From assembly GCA_026936325.1 (NCBI GenBank), contig JAPTHN010000100.1, forward strand, positions 876,011 to 940,010: a stretch of DNA of 64,000 nt. The letters are read 5' to 3'. Position numbers and translations under genes: made by a program. Positions within the stretch are counted from its first letter, which is position 1. The number at the start of each line of letters is the position of its first letter. This document shows, piece by piece, positions 43,540 through 62,800 of the stretch. A model generated the notes under the pieces. That model searched no databases. It had not been told where the DNA came from and saw only the letters and a program-made list of their open reading frames with translations. Source of the DNA: Platynereis dumerilii (Eukaryota > Annelida > Polychaeta > Phyllodocida > Nereididae).

Positions 43540-43880
43540 CTAGCGAGACTGTAAAGAATTGGGGGGAAAGGAGGAGGTTATGCGGGGAAAGTGGGGGCAA
43601 GTGGGGTGCAAGATGGGGTAAGTTGGGGTAACCGGGGGCTAGCGGGAGGCAACTTGGGGGAAGTGGGGGATAAGCAGGGGCTAGTTGGGGGAAGTGGGGG
43701 TAAGCAGGGGGAAGTGGGGGAAGTGGTGTGGGGAAGCGGGGGCAAGTGGGGTGTTAGCAGGGGCTAGTGGGGGATAAGCAGGGGCAAGTTGGGGGTAGGC
43801 AGGGGTTAGTTGGGGAAGAGGGGGAAGAGGGGGGAAGCAGGAGGCAAAATGGGGGTAAAATGGGGGGTAGCCGATAGTAC
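43540..43880. repeat. G-rich minisatellite (GGGGGCAAGTGGGG-type units)
   Basis: More than 300 bp of degenerate units with dense runs of three to five Gs on the + strand, such as AGTGGGGGAAGTGGGG. The strand bias and spacing of G-runs could allow G-quadruplexes. Open frames here are repeat artefacts. Confidence 0.9.
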
Positions 43881-44714
43881 GGGTATAACAAAAGGGAGCG
43901 GGGGGGTGTATCCTGTCATGAGGCCTTTGGGAGGTCTCTGTTCATCATATAGATGCGCTTCGATCCTATATAATATACAATACATCAAAGGGCACAGGCA
44001 ACGCCTCAAAAAATCTGAACGTCAGTTTATGATATCCTGGAAAATTGTTTTCCTCAAGGGGGCTGTCTGTAAGATTTTGCGATTCTCCCTCCACCTGGTG
44101 TAAATGCAGAAAATAGTTTTCCATTGTTCCATTGTTATCTCCATTGCTGTAGAGATCTGGAGAAATTAGCTGCAATATTTAATCACATCTAATCTGGTCT
44201 TCCTTTAATTTAGTCTTGCTGAAGGTTGGGACAACATGTTTTTGATCTATGCATCTGTCTTTACATCTATTTTTCAACAAAATTGAGGAAAATCTACTTA
44301 AGTTTCTGATTAGTCAGAGAAAATCTGACTCAAAACGCCTATCGGCTCTCTTGAACATGACAGCAAATTTTGGTCCATAGTTTCTGATGGAACTAAAAAG
44401 TGACACATGTATGTAAAGTGACACATGCTCTGAGAAAGGTCAAATATCCTTCAGCACAGGCCTATTTGGAGTGGATGACCTAGGCTATCTGAGTTACATA
44501 TGAGAAAAGCAAGGTGCTTTACTGTAATTATGCGACTTTGGCAAGCTTTTGGATTTGCCTATTTGGCAATATACTGCTTTCTTTTTGGAAAGATCCTCCA
44601 GAGGTCTCCTCCACCCCCTTGATAATACCTTCTATACTAGTGTGCAGCATCAGAGCTTGGAGAGACCCCCTGGAGATAATTGCAGAAATCAAAGGGTAGC
44701 TACTTTTCTTCGAA

Positions 44715-46893
44715 CTGCTTATATATATAGCCAGCTGGATTTCCTCCAGAAGTGTTTTAGGAATTTCAAAAGTGACATTAAAAAAACCTGGCAACTCATT
44801 AACTAGATTATAAATAAAACAAACAAAAAGCAAGACTTACCAAAAGTATTCTCAGTTGATGGAATCAATATTACTGGTAACTTAGAAATTGCAAATGAAT
44901 TCAACAAATACTTCATTAATATTGGTCCAGACTTAGCAGAAAAGATAAACATAAGTACACATAAGACTTTCAAAGACTATTTAGACTCAGAATATCAATG
45001 TAGTTTTAAATTTGATGAGGTTGAAAATACAGCAGTTCTAAAAGTAATTGATTCACTAAAACCCAAAGTCAGTACGGCATGTGATAGACTTTCAAACAAA
45101 TTATTAAAACACATAAAAGATTAACTTTGTGTTCCACTTACTAAGATAATAAATCAAAGTATAGATTCAGGGATCTTTCCAGACCTATTAAAAATAGCGA
45201 AGGTTACTCCTATTTATAAAAAGGGTCCTGTAGATGAGTTCAGTAACTACAGACCTGTGTCGTTATTACCAAGTGTATCGAAGGTCTTTGAGAGAATCAT
45301 GCATAACCAAATGTACAAATACTTCACTGAGCAAAATTTACTTTTCAATAGCCAATATGGCTTTCGTAAAAATCATTCAACAGAATTGGCAGCTCTTGAA
45401 CTTGTTGATAGAATTACTCAAGATTTGGATAACAACAAACTTCCAATTAATATCTATTTAGATCTCTCGAAGGCCTTCGATACACTGGATCATGATATAC
45501 TTCTTTATAAATTGAAGTATTATGGCTTTCATGGGAAAGCACTTCAGCTTATTACAAGCTATTTATCAAATAGAATGCAATATGTAGTCTTTGATGGTAC
45601 TAACTCTGATTTAGGAAAAATTAAATGTGGGGTTCCCCAAGGTTCCATTCTTGGGCCCCTTCTATTCATAATATACATTAATGGTATAAACAGAGCCACT
45701 AACCTATTTGATGCCATTATCTATGCTGATGATACTGCCCTGTCGACTACTCTAAATACAACTAATATAACTTTGAGACTGAACTTAATAGAGAACTTAG
45801 TTTAGTTAGTGTATGGCTAAAATTAAACAAACTATCACTTAACGTCTCCAAAACTAAAGCAATACTTTTCCACATGCCTCAGAAAAGAGTGTCCTATCCA
45901 AATCTGGTAATAGATAACCATGAAATAGAATTTGTTAGAGATTTCAATTATCTAGGCATAAGAATCGATGAAAATATCAAATGGAAAGTGCATGGTGAAA
46001 TTCTCCCAAAGAAGGTATCAAAGACACTTGGAATTCTAAACAGACTGAAACGTTTTCTTCCAACAGAAATGTTATTGAATATCTACAATGCGCTCATTCT
46101 CTCACATATAAACTATGGGATACTTATATGGGGTGGGCAGCTAAGCAGAATCTATAAATTACAAAAAAGGGCAGTCCGTTTAATTACAAATAGTTGCTAT
46201 ACAGCTCACACAGAACCACTATTTAAACGGCTGAAATTATTAAAAGTAAGTGATATACTTGTGGTACACGACTTAAAGTTTTGTTTTAAATATGAGAACA
46301 ACTTGCTTCCAAATTATTTTAGCACTATCTTTGAAAAAAACGAAGAATTCCATCATCATCTGACAAGACAACACACAGACTTTCGCTTGCCTGCTGTGAG
46401 ACATGACTTCGCAAGGTATTCTATCAGGTACAGGTTTCCAGCTTGCTTTAATAGTATGAAATGTAATTTCAAAAGTAAAATTTATACTCATAGCCTAGAT
46501 GGCTTCAAATTTTATGTGAAGAATGATTTTATTAATTCGTATCAAGTAGAGTGTACAATTCAAAATTGCTATATTTGTGGTCATTAGTGCCTTCACTGCC
46601 TCCAGACAGTTCATTCCTGCAGTTTGCAATGGCTTAAATTCTCGAACATGTGCTTGTATTTCTTGTGATTAGTCGATTTCGATTCTTTCTTTAATAATTT
46701 CAATGGTTTAACTTTCCTTTTTTATTCTATGTAGATTAACATATAACTTTTGTATTTCAATATACTGGGTGGCCTCTCTGCAGCGATACCTATCTTTGAG
46801 AGGTCTCCCGTGCCCCATCATCTAAAACTGTACTGTTAAATATATTTACTATAACTGTTTTTTTGGGAAAATAAAATTAATCTGAGTCTGAGT
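44715..46893 (+). mobile_element. 5'-truncated LINE with reverse transcriptase
   Basis: The frame gives pre-RT sequence (NFKSDIKKTWQLIN near 44760) and then the core reverse transcriptase: SNYRPVSLLPSVSKVFERIM, QYGFRKNHST, DLSKAFDTLDHD, GVPQGSILGPLLFIIYING and the catalytic YADDTAL near 45725. Past a frameshift close to 45780 it continues with the thumb (VRDFNYLGIRIDENIKW) to a stop at 46585-46587. It ends in AATAAAATTAATC followed by TCTGAG repeats (to about 46893). Stops in the 5' part (for example 45121-45123) and the frameshift show that it is dead. The endonuclease region is absent. It belongs to the Jockey/CR1-like group of non-LTR elements by RT motifs; the exact clade is not assigned. 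Confidence 0.88.
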
Positions 46894-47029
46894 CTGGAAA
46901 AGCTTACTAAGTATGACAAATATGCTAAAATAGTGAATTTAAAAAGTACAGTTGGTACTTTGGCATAGTTGCACTTCTTGTGTATTTTGCAAGAGATGTT
47001 GGCAAAGCATGACTAGCACTTAAGCATGA

Positions 47030-47876
47030 AGAAGCTATTCTGGCATAGACTCAATAGAATTCCAGGCACAAAGAAATCATGCTTTGAGTAGCAATTCTTG
47101 CAAAGATTCATCAGAATTCCAGGCACCAAGAAATCATGCATTGAGTAGCTATTCGGGCAAATAATCGTCAGAATTCCAGGAACCAAGAAATCATGCATTG
47201 CGTAGATATTCGGGCAAAGACTCAACAGAATTCCAGGCACCAAGAAATCATGCATTGAGTAGCTATTCGGGCAAAGACTCAATAGAATTCCAGGCACCAA
47301 GAAATCATGCATTGAGTAGCTATTCGGGCAAAGAATCATCAGAATTTCAGCCATTAAGAAATCATGCATTGAGTAGCTATTCGGGCAAAGAATCATCAAA
47401 ATTTCAGCCAGCAAGAAATCATGCATTGAGTAGCTATTCTGGCAAAGAATCATCAGAATTCCAGGCACCAAGAAATCATACATTCAGTAGCTATTCGGGC
47501 AAAGACTCATCAGAATTCCAGGCACCAAGAAATGATGCATGAGGTAGCTGTTCTGGCAAAGAATCATCAGAATTCCAGGCACCAAGAAATCATGCATTGA
47601 GTAGCCATTCAGGAAAAGAATCATCAGAATTCCAGGCACCAAGAAATCATGTATTGAGTAGCTATTCGGGCAAAGAATCATCAGAATTCCAGGCACCAAG
47701 AAATCATGCATTGAGTAGCTATTCGGGCAATGAATCGTCAGAATTCCAGGCACCAAGAAATCATGCATTGAGTAGCTATTCGGGCAAAGAATCATCAGAA
47801 TTCCAGGCACCAAGAAATCATGCATTGAGTAGCTATTCGGGCAAAGAATCATCAGAATTTTTGGCACAAAAAAAGC
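47030..47876. repeat. 57-bp minisatellite, about 14-15 copies
   Basis: Units spaced exactly 57 bp (for example CCAAGAAATCATGCATTGAG at 47242, 47299 and onward) with high similarity. Because 57 is divisible by three, frames lacking a stop in one unit remain open throughout on both strands, giving the 19-residue repeat RNHALSSYSGKESSEFQAP on +. No splice or start context supports translation. Confidence 0.93.
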
Positions 47877-48446
47877 AAGCCTCTGGTTGTAACGCCTAGG
47901 TCCCCAAAGTAGTGTTCAGTTATAAGTAAAACACTATATTTATTATGAAAAAGAAACATTTTTCAAAAGAAAAGCTTTGGCATATCTTTATTACCAACAT
48001 GACAACAATTCATCAGAAAGTTTAAAAATTGCACATAAACGTGAAATATTGTTAATATTAGGAATAGACTCAAATTGCTTGGAATGTATAGATTCAATTA
48101 TAACAACAAACAAAACACAAATCATAACTTAAATGGCACAATTAAAACAAGTGTTCACAAGGATATAGTAGAATTAGTATTGTAAATGATTGTAAATATT
48201 TAAGTAAATGTGACTTTGTAAATTGAAATTGCTGTATTGACTAGAATAATGTGTAAGTAAATAATTGACTACATATGTTCTGCTTCTGAGTTTATCTGTC
48301 TCAGTTTCTCACACCCAAAAGGTTTCAGATATTGTTTAACCAAAAATGTTGAGAACCATGATTACATTTGTTGATCGAATTAATCATTTTCAAAATTCCA
48401 TCGGTCTAGGTGTATAACATATTTTATGACTATTTAGCTGAGAAAT

Positions 48447-48737
48447 GGATCAGAAACTTTTTGAACGATCATTTTCATACCAGTTATATTTTTAATTGAT
48501 AAAACTTTTTGAATGATCACTTTCATACCAGTTATATGTTTAATTGATAAAACTTTTTGAATGATCATTTTCATACCAGTTATATTTTTAATTGATAAAA
48601 CTTTTTGAATGATCATTTTCATACCAGTTATATTTTTAATTGATAAAACTTTTTGAATGATCATTTTCATACCAGTTATATTTTTAATTGATAAAACTTT
48701 TTGAATGATCATTTTCATACCAGTTAAATTCTTAATT
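48447..48737. repeat. 48-bp minisatellite, six copies
   Basis: Six nearly identical 48-bp units (GATCATTTTCATACCAGTTA at 48-bp spacing from 48467). It is AT-rich; the repeated minus-strand frame is a by-product of the period being divisible by three. Confidence 0.93.
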
Positions 48738-49921
48738 GATAAAATTGACTTAAACTTGATCAGAACTTTTGCAAAACTACCATATTGCAATCATCTGTAT
48801 TAAATTATTTAATAAGTCATCAAGATATTGGTAATGGATTACAGATCAATTGAAAGTTGTTGACAGGAGAGAAAGTTCACAAAAAAGTCATGATACAAGT
48901 AAATATAAATATACCTTACACAAAAATATATCATTTCAAAATTCAAATGCTGTAACATCTGATGATCTTAAGTGAAAACAATACTGCCATTCATAGATAA
49001 GTATTAAATTGTTCAATAGGCAGAATATACTTGACAACTTACAAAACTTTCAGTCATTGCACTTTAGTCACACAGGTCTGCCAAAACCTATAAGTTGTGG
49101 CCATACATCAAATCATAAGTAGTTTTTGTAGATAAGTTGATTATCTACATTTGGCTTTTTTCAAACAAGAAAACTGCATCTTTCTTGCATATTAAATAAC
49201 AGTTTGACTAGAACAGTATTTTAATGACATTTAACACAACGTGTCGCTCGCGATATTTGAATTTGTATGTGATCAGAGGATCACATTTACAATCCAAGAG
49301 AGGACACCACTGTTTGACGTTTTTAATTATAATCCACCAGGTGTCTCCAATTGTTGCTGTCATTTTACACCAGGGGCACTTCTCAGTTTGAATATTCACA
49401 AAGCGATTCACTGCGAGTGGAGTTTCACATATTTGACGATAGGAAATGTCATTCCCATAACTTTGTGTATTTTCACAGTTAAGAATGCGTGGACACAGTC
49501 AAATGCATCACATTGTGATGAAGAATTTGAATACCAGTACACTGATCATTGTTCCGTGCAACTACTCTCTGGACATTTTTAATTTCAGTTTTTTGTTGTG
49601 GCAATTATGAATTATGCTGCTGTGTAAGTGATTGTTACAGTAACGTAATAATGTCAGTTACAATCACATGAATGCAGAGCTGAATCGCATCCTCAATTTT
49701 ACGCAGGTGCAGTACCATACTAATACAATCGTTCACAGTGTCAGATGCAGAATTGTGTTTATCAGTTCTGTACTTGTCAATTGTACCTGTACTGCAGTTG
49801 TATTTATAAATCATGTGTCTGTAATTGCACTCACAAAAGATAGATTGTGTACCACATGTTAATTCACATTCCATTAATCGGATATATATTCATAAATATG
49901 TCAATGTTTTTAGATTGACTG

Positions 49922-56120
<6,199 letters not shown>

Positions 56121-56342
56121 CTGAAAATGAATAAACATAATATTATAAATAAATATATTTATAGGCTTTATATCAAAAGGTTGCAGAAAAAAATACATAT
56201 ATTTCATGAAGATATTCCAGGGAGGTGGAATAACTTCATGAATAAGTACCCAAGACTTGGTTTGAGAAGGTTAGAAATGTTATTTTCAATGTGATAACTT
56301 ATAAAGAGGTCTGGACAGGTTTTATTTTAAAGAAACAAGTGG

Positions 56343-56655
56343 TAATTGATTGGTTGGTTGTACAGTTGGTTGACTGGCTGGTAGGCGGACTGACTGGTTG
56401 GATGATTGCATGGTTAGTTGGATGGTTAGTTGGATGGTTGGTAGGTTAATGGTTAGTTGGTTGGTTGGTTGGTTGGTTGGTTGGTTGGATGGTTGGTTGG
56501 TTGGTTGGTTGGTTGGTTGGTTGGTTGGTTGGTTAATGGTTAATTGGGTGATTGGATAGTTGGCTGGCTAGTAGGTTGGCATGTAGGTTGGATGATTGGA
56601 CAGTTAGTTTGATGGTTGGTTAATGGTTGGTTGGGTGATTGGATGGTTGATTGGT
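56343..56655. repeat. (TTGG)n microsatellite
   Basis: GGTT/TTGG repeats with GGATGGTT variants, purest at 56457-56535. Confidence 0.95.
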
Positions 56656-57309
56656 CGGTCATGGACAAGCTCAATATTGTATTAGGTTAGTTGGGCAGTT
56701 TGATAGTCCGCTGATCTACATTATAATCATATATAATATATGAACATGCTTGTTTTTACTTTTCATGTAATCTAGGCTCATTTTTGTGGTTCCCAGAAGC
56801 TAGCAACAACAATAGCGTCATTGTTGTTGGACCTGATATCAAATAACACCAATACCCACAAGCTACAATATTACGCATATACTGATATAGTACACATACA
56901 ACCCTTGAGGTATAGTGTAGGGCTATGTTACTCTATTTCTCAGTATTTGGCACTTTTTGTGTTGCAGTGTGGCCTTTGGAGCCCTGCTTTTGTCAGTAAG
57001 CACAATGCTGCGCCTATGCTGGGGTAGAGCTGGGAAGCCATATGTAAAACATTTGTGGGGCATCCCAAATCTGACAAAACAGATTAGCCGGCTTCTGCAG
57101 ACCAGATTGCCCGGGAATTAGCCCCCTACAAACCGCATTTGCACCTCTAACCCAGGTCTAATGGGATTTTTGGCACTTATTTGGCCAATTCCAGCCCCGT
57201 CTAGGCCTTAGTCAAATGTAGCTTCTGCCCTTTTCTCTTTTACCATACTTTTCTCAGAATCCAGTGTCTCATATTGATAAGTAATGATCCATAAAATCTC
57301 CACAAATAG

Positions 57310-57400
57310 CTACTTTGTCCTTCTTTGTCCTTCTTTGTCCTTCTGTGTCCTTCTTTGTCCTTCTTTGTCCTACTTTGCCCTTTTGTCCTACTTCCATCAG
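57310..57400. repeat. CTTCTTTGTCC short tandem repeat
   Basis: About seven units of 11 bp, slightly degenerate, strongly pyrimidine-biased on the + strand. Confidence 0.9.
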
Positions 57401-58268
57401 AATCTGATTAGGTCTATTGTCCAACAAATGTATTCTTGAAAACATTACTGACACATAGTCTTTCTTCAAATAGACACTCTCTTCTCAATTTTTCCAGAAA
57501 CTTAATGTGCTTCACCTACTCTACTTTACTTTGAGTAAATTCGGTAACATTTGGTGTTTAGGTCCATGTCTATATAAGAACATATACACGTTTTGAGGTC
57601 AATTGTCTTATCCCATTTTCCGGGTATATATAAACAATTTCAGGCCTAATTTTTAAAACAGGAGGAGGGCCTCATTAAGACTTCATAAAATTAGTTTGAT
57701 GTTATACACAATATACAGTAACATTTAGACTTGTCACTGCATAGGAACATATTTCAGAGACCAAACTGAAATGTCTCATCTGAGCTACATGTGCATGATA
57801 AGCACTACTTGACAAGCACTGCATGATAAGAACACATTGATAAGCACTACAGCTGTAAAAGTATGAGCACTACATGATCTTACATGTGAGCATGTGTATC
57901 TCCAATGTCACACAGCACTCTGATAGTTTCCTGTTGTTTTTACAGAGTTTTTACAGCTTGTAAATTTACAAAGTTCTGCTAAATTAAATTGTTTACAGAT
58001 TATATTATATTTGCAGACAATGAGACTGAAAGTGATTTTTTTCTAGGACATGTATTATATACGGGGAAAATGATGTCAAGAGTTTTTTTATGTTACTTTT
58101 CCCTATAGAATTCATGTCCAAGAAAAAAAAAAATCCTTATCCCAATGACAACCAATGAATTCAGTTTATTTCTGCGAATTGTTCCCTGATCAGGAGTCAA
58201 ACAAGGGACTACATCAGAACTAAGCCAAAACCATATCAAATCAACTGCAACTCTTGATTTGACCATTA

Positions 58269-58477
58269 CTCTGTAAAATTTGAATTTTTTAGTCAGCTTA
58301 AATGATTGAGTGAGATGGTAGCACAATTCCTGATAGCTAGCATAGCTTGTTGTTTTTAAGTTATGATAATGGACCGATTATCCTGACTTAAAACAATGAG
58401 AAATGCGAGCTCAAAGGAATTGTGCAACCATTTGACTCAAACATTTGAGCTGACTCAAAAGTTCAAATTTTACAGCG
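58269..58477. mobile_element. TA-flanked MITE (CACTGTAAATTTTGA family), copy 2
   Basis: Ends CTCTGTAAAATTTGAA and TTCAAATTTTACAGCG with TA flanks. Interior words AGCTTAAATGATTGAGTGAG and GCACAATTCC match 37027-37234. Confidence 0.75.
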
Positions 58478-59599
58478 TAGTAACAATTAGTGTTTTTTTT
58501 ACTGCTATAACTTTTACAATGCCCACACTAAGAGAAGCATGTCAAAACTTACAAGCAGCTTCATGACTAAACATTGTTTAAGGCACGAAAAGGCTGTCAA
58601 ATGTGGTTTGAAGACGACTCCAGCCAGATCATGTGATGTCATTCTCAAGGGGTGCCACTGAATACAACGTATTTGTTCCACCTTCCAAGTTCAGGGCTTC
58701 AAAACGTATGCAGTACAAGCAGTGTATCTTATAAACAGAGTAAAATTTAAATAAATAGAGAACTCTGGAATGGTTTTTATAAACGTAGTTTTCTTTCAAT
58801 TTTTCACCAGTTTATCAATTATGGTTCAAAACGTCTTTATGTAAGAATGATGTTTTTTTTCTGTTACACAGATGATTTCATAGTTGTAGAAACTAAGACT
58901 GAATGTGAATTTTGTTTTCAAGGACATGTATTCTGTAGGGAAAACTGACAGAAAAAAACTGACATACTTTTTCCCTATATAATTATATATGTCTTATCAT
59001 CTGGTCTCAGTGTCCACAATAATGAAATCGTCTGCAATAAAATAAATATTGATTTCAAAATAATAAGTTCTAGTGCAAGAGAGTTCATCGCCATGAAACG
59101 ATAAGTATATTTCTTAACAGTAAAGTCAGATGAGTAAATAAATATCTAAGAAAAGTATTTTATTATGCCTTTGTACCTAGTCAAAAGGCACAAATTAGCA
59201 TTGGTCATATTGGAATTGTCACATGACATGGTTGCTATCCACTGGTTCCTTTGTTGTCCTTAGTAACCAGAAATGGGCCCTTGGCTCATCCATAAACTAA
59301 GAGGTGTTCAGGCATTCCCTTTGAATGTGGTTTGGTTGTCCTGTCTTTGCTTGAGAAGCTCTGGGCTGACAGTGGAGGTTGGTGGGGGGCGGGGAGGTTT
59401 AGTTGCATGGGTTGAATTTCTTCTTGTTTTTGTCTTAGAGCATGATTTTAATATTGTGACTCTAATGGACTAAACATGAATCATCGGAGCCTATCTCATT
59501 TAATTTGAACATTTTCTATTCTAACCGGGACTCAATGATGGCCTAAACATCGATGAATCTGTTAATAATTTAATAATCCATCTATCTGAACTATCATCC

Positions 59600-59644
59600 A
59601 TGATCTTATCTATCTATCTACCTATCTGTCTATCTGTCTATCTG

Positions 59645-59708
<64 letters not shown>

Positions 59709-59880
59709 CCTACTTACCTACTTACCTACCTACTTAACCTACCTACTACCTACCTACATACTTACCTACATAACTACCTACCTACCTACATAACTACCTA
59801 CCTAGCTACAAATGTGTTTATCTGTCTATCTATCTATCAATTCATCCCTATAACTATCTATCTATATCCATCTATCTATC
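59600..59880. repeat. (TATC)n and (TACC)n compound microsatellite
   Basis: A TATC/TGTC array passes into TACC/TACT repeats from about 59705 and back to TATC near 59820. Confidence 0.95.
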
Positions 59881-62800
59881 ACATTGAAATTCCTCATATA
59901 TAATTATATAGACTAAATTAATCAACATTTTCAATGATATTAGTAAACAGCAACTAGATATACAGCGAAAATGTGTAACTAAAATAAGATGATATATAGT
60001 TTTCTAATGGCATCAAAGATGACAGTAATATAGCATTTTACATGACATTAAAACTAGTAAAACAATGCATTTAACTAATATGCATTACAATTACATTAGT
60101 TCATTGGAAGCTAATGGAAATAGCTTAATCTAATGAGCATTTTGGAGAGGTCGGCTTGGCTGAAGCATTTGAGTTTGCATTTCTTATCCGATGACATAAT
60201 TCGAATAATTGGAGATGGGTTTCAGCTTCATGATCGTATAATTAAAATGACATCTCTTAATGAAGCTGAAACAACCGAGTTAATGATGTTAAAGTTTTGC
60301 ATCTGGGGTGAATTCGTAAAAGGTATTTGCATTGCTCTGGGGAGCTGACGTCGTCCATGAACGGAGCCTGTTGCGTTCATGTTATTGGGCAAGATTTACG
60401 GACGACTTTTGAAAATATTCAAACACAATTCATTGAAATTGGCAGAGAAATTGTTGTCAAAATTATCTTAAGTTGAATTTATACAGAGAACTATATGTAA
60501 TTACTGCAGAGTCAGACTGTGCCTTCTGAACCATGCTAATTTTGAAGACGATTTTTAAAATCCATCAAAATTAAACAAAGGATTTATATAATACGATGTG
60601 ATTCTAAATGTGCACAACAATATGGTGAATAAAGTTTCAAAACAAATCTGGCAGTTCATAAACTGAAAATAACGGGATCAAATACTGGTGAATCTTTTTT
60701 GTAATGTTTTCTATCTATTTTGAATGTAACCAAATAGTTTTTGGTAAATTTGTAAACGGTGGACTTGAAATAACTTTTATTGTTTTTTTTAAATTATTTT
60801 TAAATAGGGGCATCCGGAATAGAATATAAAAGCACAAAACCAGAATTTGTCATGGTTTGTACTGTGCACAAAGCAGTGGGCCTTTTAAGGGGTAGTCCTG
60901 CTGACAGTATGAGGCAAGCATTAAGCCCCATCCCTCGGGGATATCCCCTGACAACCTGTTAGCGATACACTCTCAATGGCCAGCTTTGTCTGTGGCTGTG
61001 GCACTTTGTCATAATAAGGGTGCTGATGATACACAGTGGTTGTAATGCTGATGTCATACAGTTGATGTCATAATTATTAGGCCTCTTGATTACGTTGTAA
61101 GAGAAAAGAGTGTCAGAGAAATTCAGTACAATGTGAGTGAATTGTGCATTAATTAAGTTACTTCAAACTCGTCATATATGACCCGTCTTTTGACAGTTGT
61201 AGCACTTTGGGCAGTTGCTCACAAAAATGATCGAAGGTTTTGGCTGAATGCAGAGCTCTATAAGGGGAATGAGGTATAATTAATTGAAAAGGTTTTCCTT
61301 GCATATCCACAAGCTAAAATAAGAACTCAGCAGCATTTCATGACCAAAGTTGAATATTTGTTATTGCATAATGAAACATTACAAGTAAAACAGGCTAGCA
61401 TAATAATTATGGAGTGTTAACAGGTACCAAACGGTTTTTATAAATTTTATTAAATGAAGATTTAAAACATATCAATCTTTCACTTCACCAGCCTTAATAA
61501 ATTTAGAACGTTTTTATACAAATTGCCTGTTATTCTAAGAAGGTCAAGAAATTCAATCTAGCCAACCCCAAAAAACAACCTACTATGATCACACCAACAT
61601 ACTAAAATCACAGCTATGGCTGCTGCTCCTCACATAACACCCTAATTCTCTCATGACTGCTGTTCTAGCTGCCTAGTAGCTGGGCCAGCTAGGCATGTTT
61701 TTAGCACAAATTCCATGTTACTCCTTTTGAATACCAAATGAGCCCTAGCCTGCAGGTGTGCAAATGAATATTCATGGCCATTCCCATAAATCATATTTCT
61801 GCTTGATTAATATGAACACTGTGCATAAATAGGTGGTCATGTCATTCACTGCAAGATGTTCATATTAAGCGTGTTAATAAGAATGACTGTTCAGCACAGA
61901 TTTAGAAGGGTGAACATTACTTCATCACTCTATTTTTGTGATCACTTTTGTGTGAATTTCAAATGAGCATAATGCAGTTATGCCCTTCTCTAAATCATCT
62001 CAAATCTAATCTTAACTTCAAATCATTCACACACCACTTCAGTTATTGGAATTTTATATCACGAACAGATTGATGGAAAATATGGACATTTGCTTATTCA
62101 CTATGTTCAGTTACTTTGAACAATTCATGTCATAAAATTAACATTCTTCAATTTTTTAGTTGATGAGTGCATCATTTTTTTCGCAAGAGCTACTTTTTTC
62201 CAGATCAAAAACTCTGCCATGACAGTGAATTTGTTTTGACGGAGCATTACATTTTAGGCTATGCTTCATTACTTTTGAAAAAGCTTTTTCAGATAAGACA
62301 AATAGCTTATTTACAGGTCGACAGTTGATTACAGAGTGTGTGAAATGCCGTGAGTTCGGGCTCTGTCGAGTATGTGAATTTGTTGTTAGAATTTGTTGTG
62401 GTTTTTAGCAAATTGTTCTTGTGTGACTTGGTTTATGGATTGCTTAAAGCAAATGTGACAAAGATGTTTGGGAAAAATTTATAAACACAAAAAATAAAGG
62501 CAAATACAGCAAAGGCACTAAGGTAGATTTTGAGCTTTTAGGCACTTTGACACATCTCCTAAAGCAAGCAGTGCCATAAATTAACCTATTGGAAATGTAT
62601 AGAGATCAATCTAAGAACATGACTTCTTGTCTTTAGAGCTAAAATGATGTAAGCTTTGTTTCTGAAAAGCCTTTTCATTTGTTTGTTTTGGCTGGTGACA
62701 AATGCGTTTGTGACATCTTTACATGTGTCAACATTTCCTGACTTAGCTGCTCTCAATTCAGATCACAGGATGAACATGACTTTTTACTGGTTTTTGATGG

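Noticed and set aside
60133-60348. 71-codon + frame in a relatively repeat-poor area
   Set aside because: No homology or signal; might be a conserved noncoding element, but this cannot be judged from one sequence.
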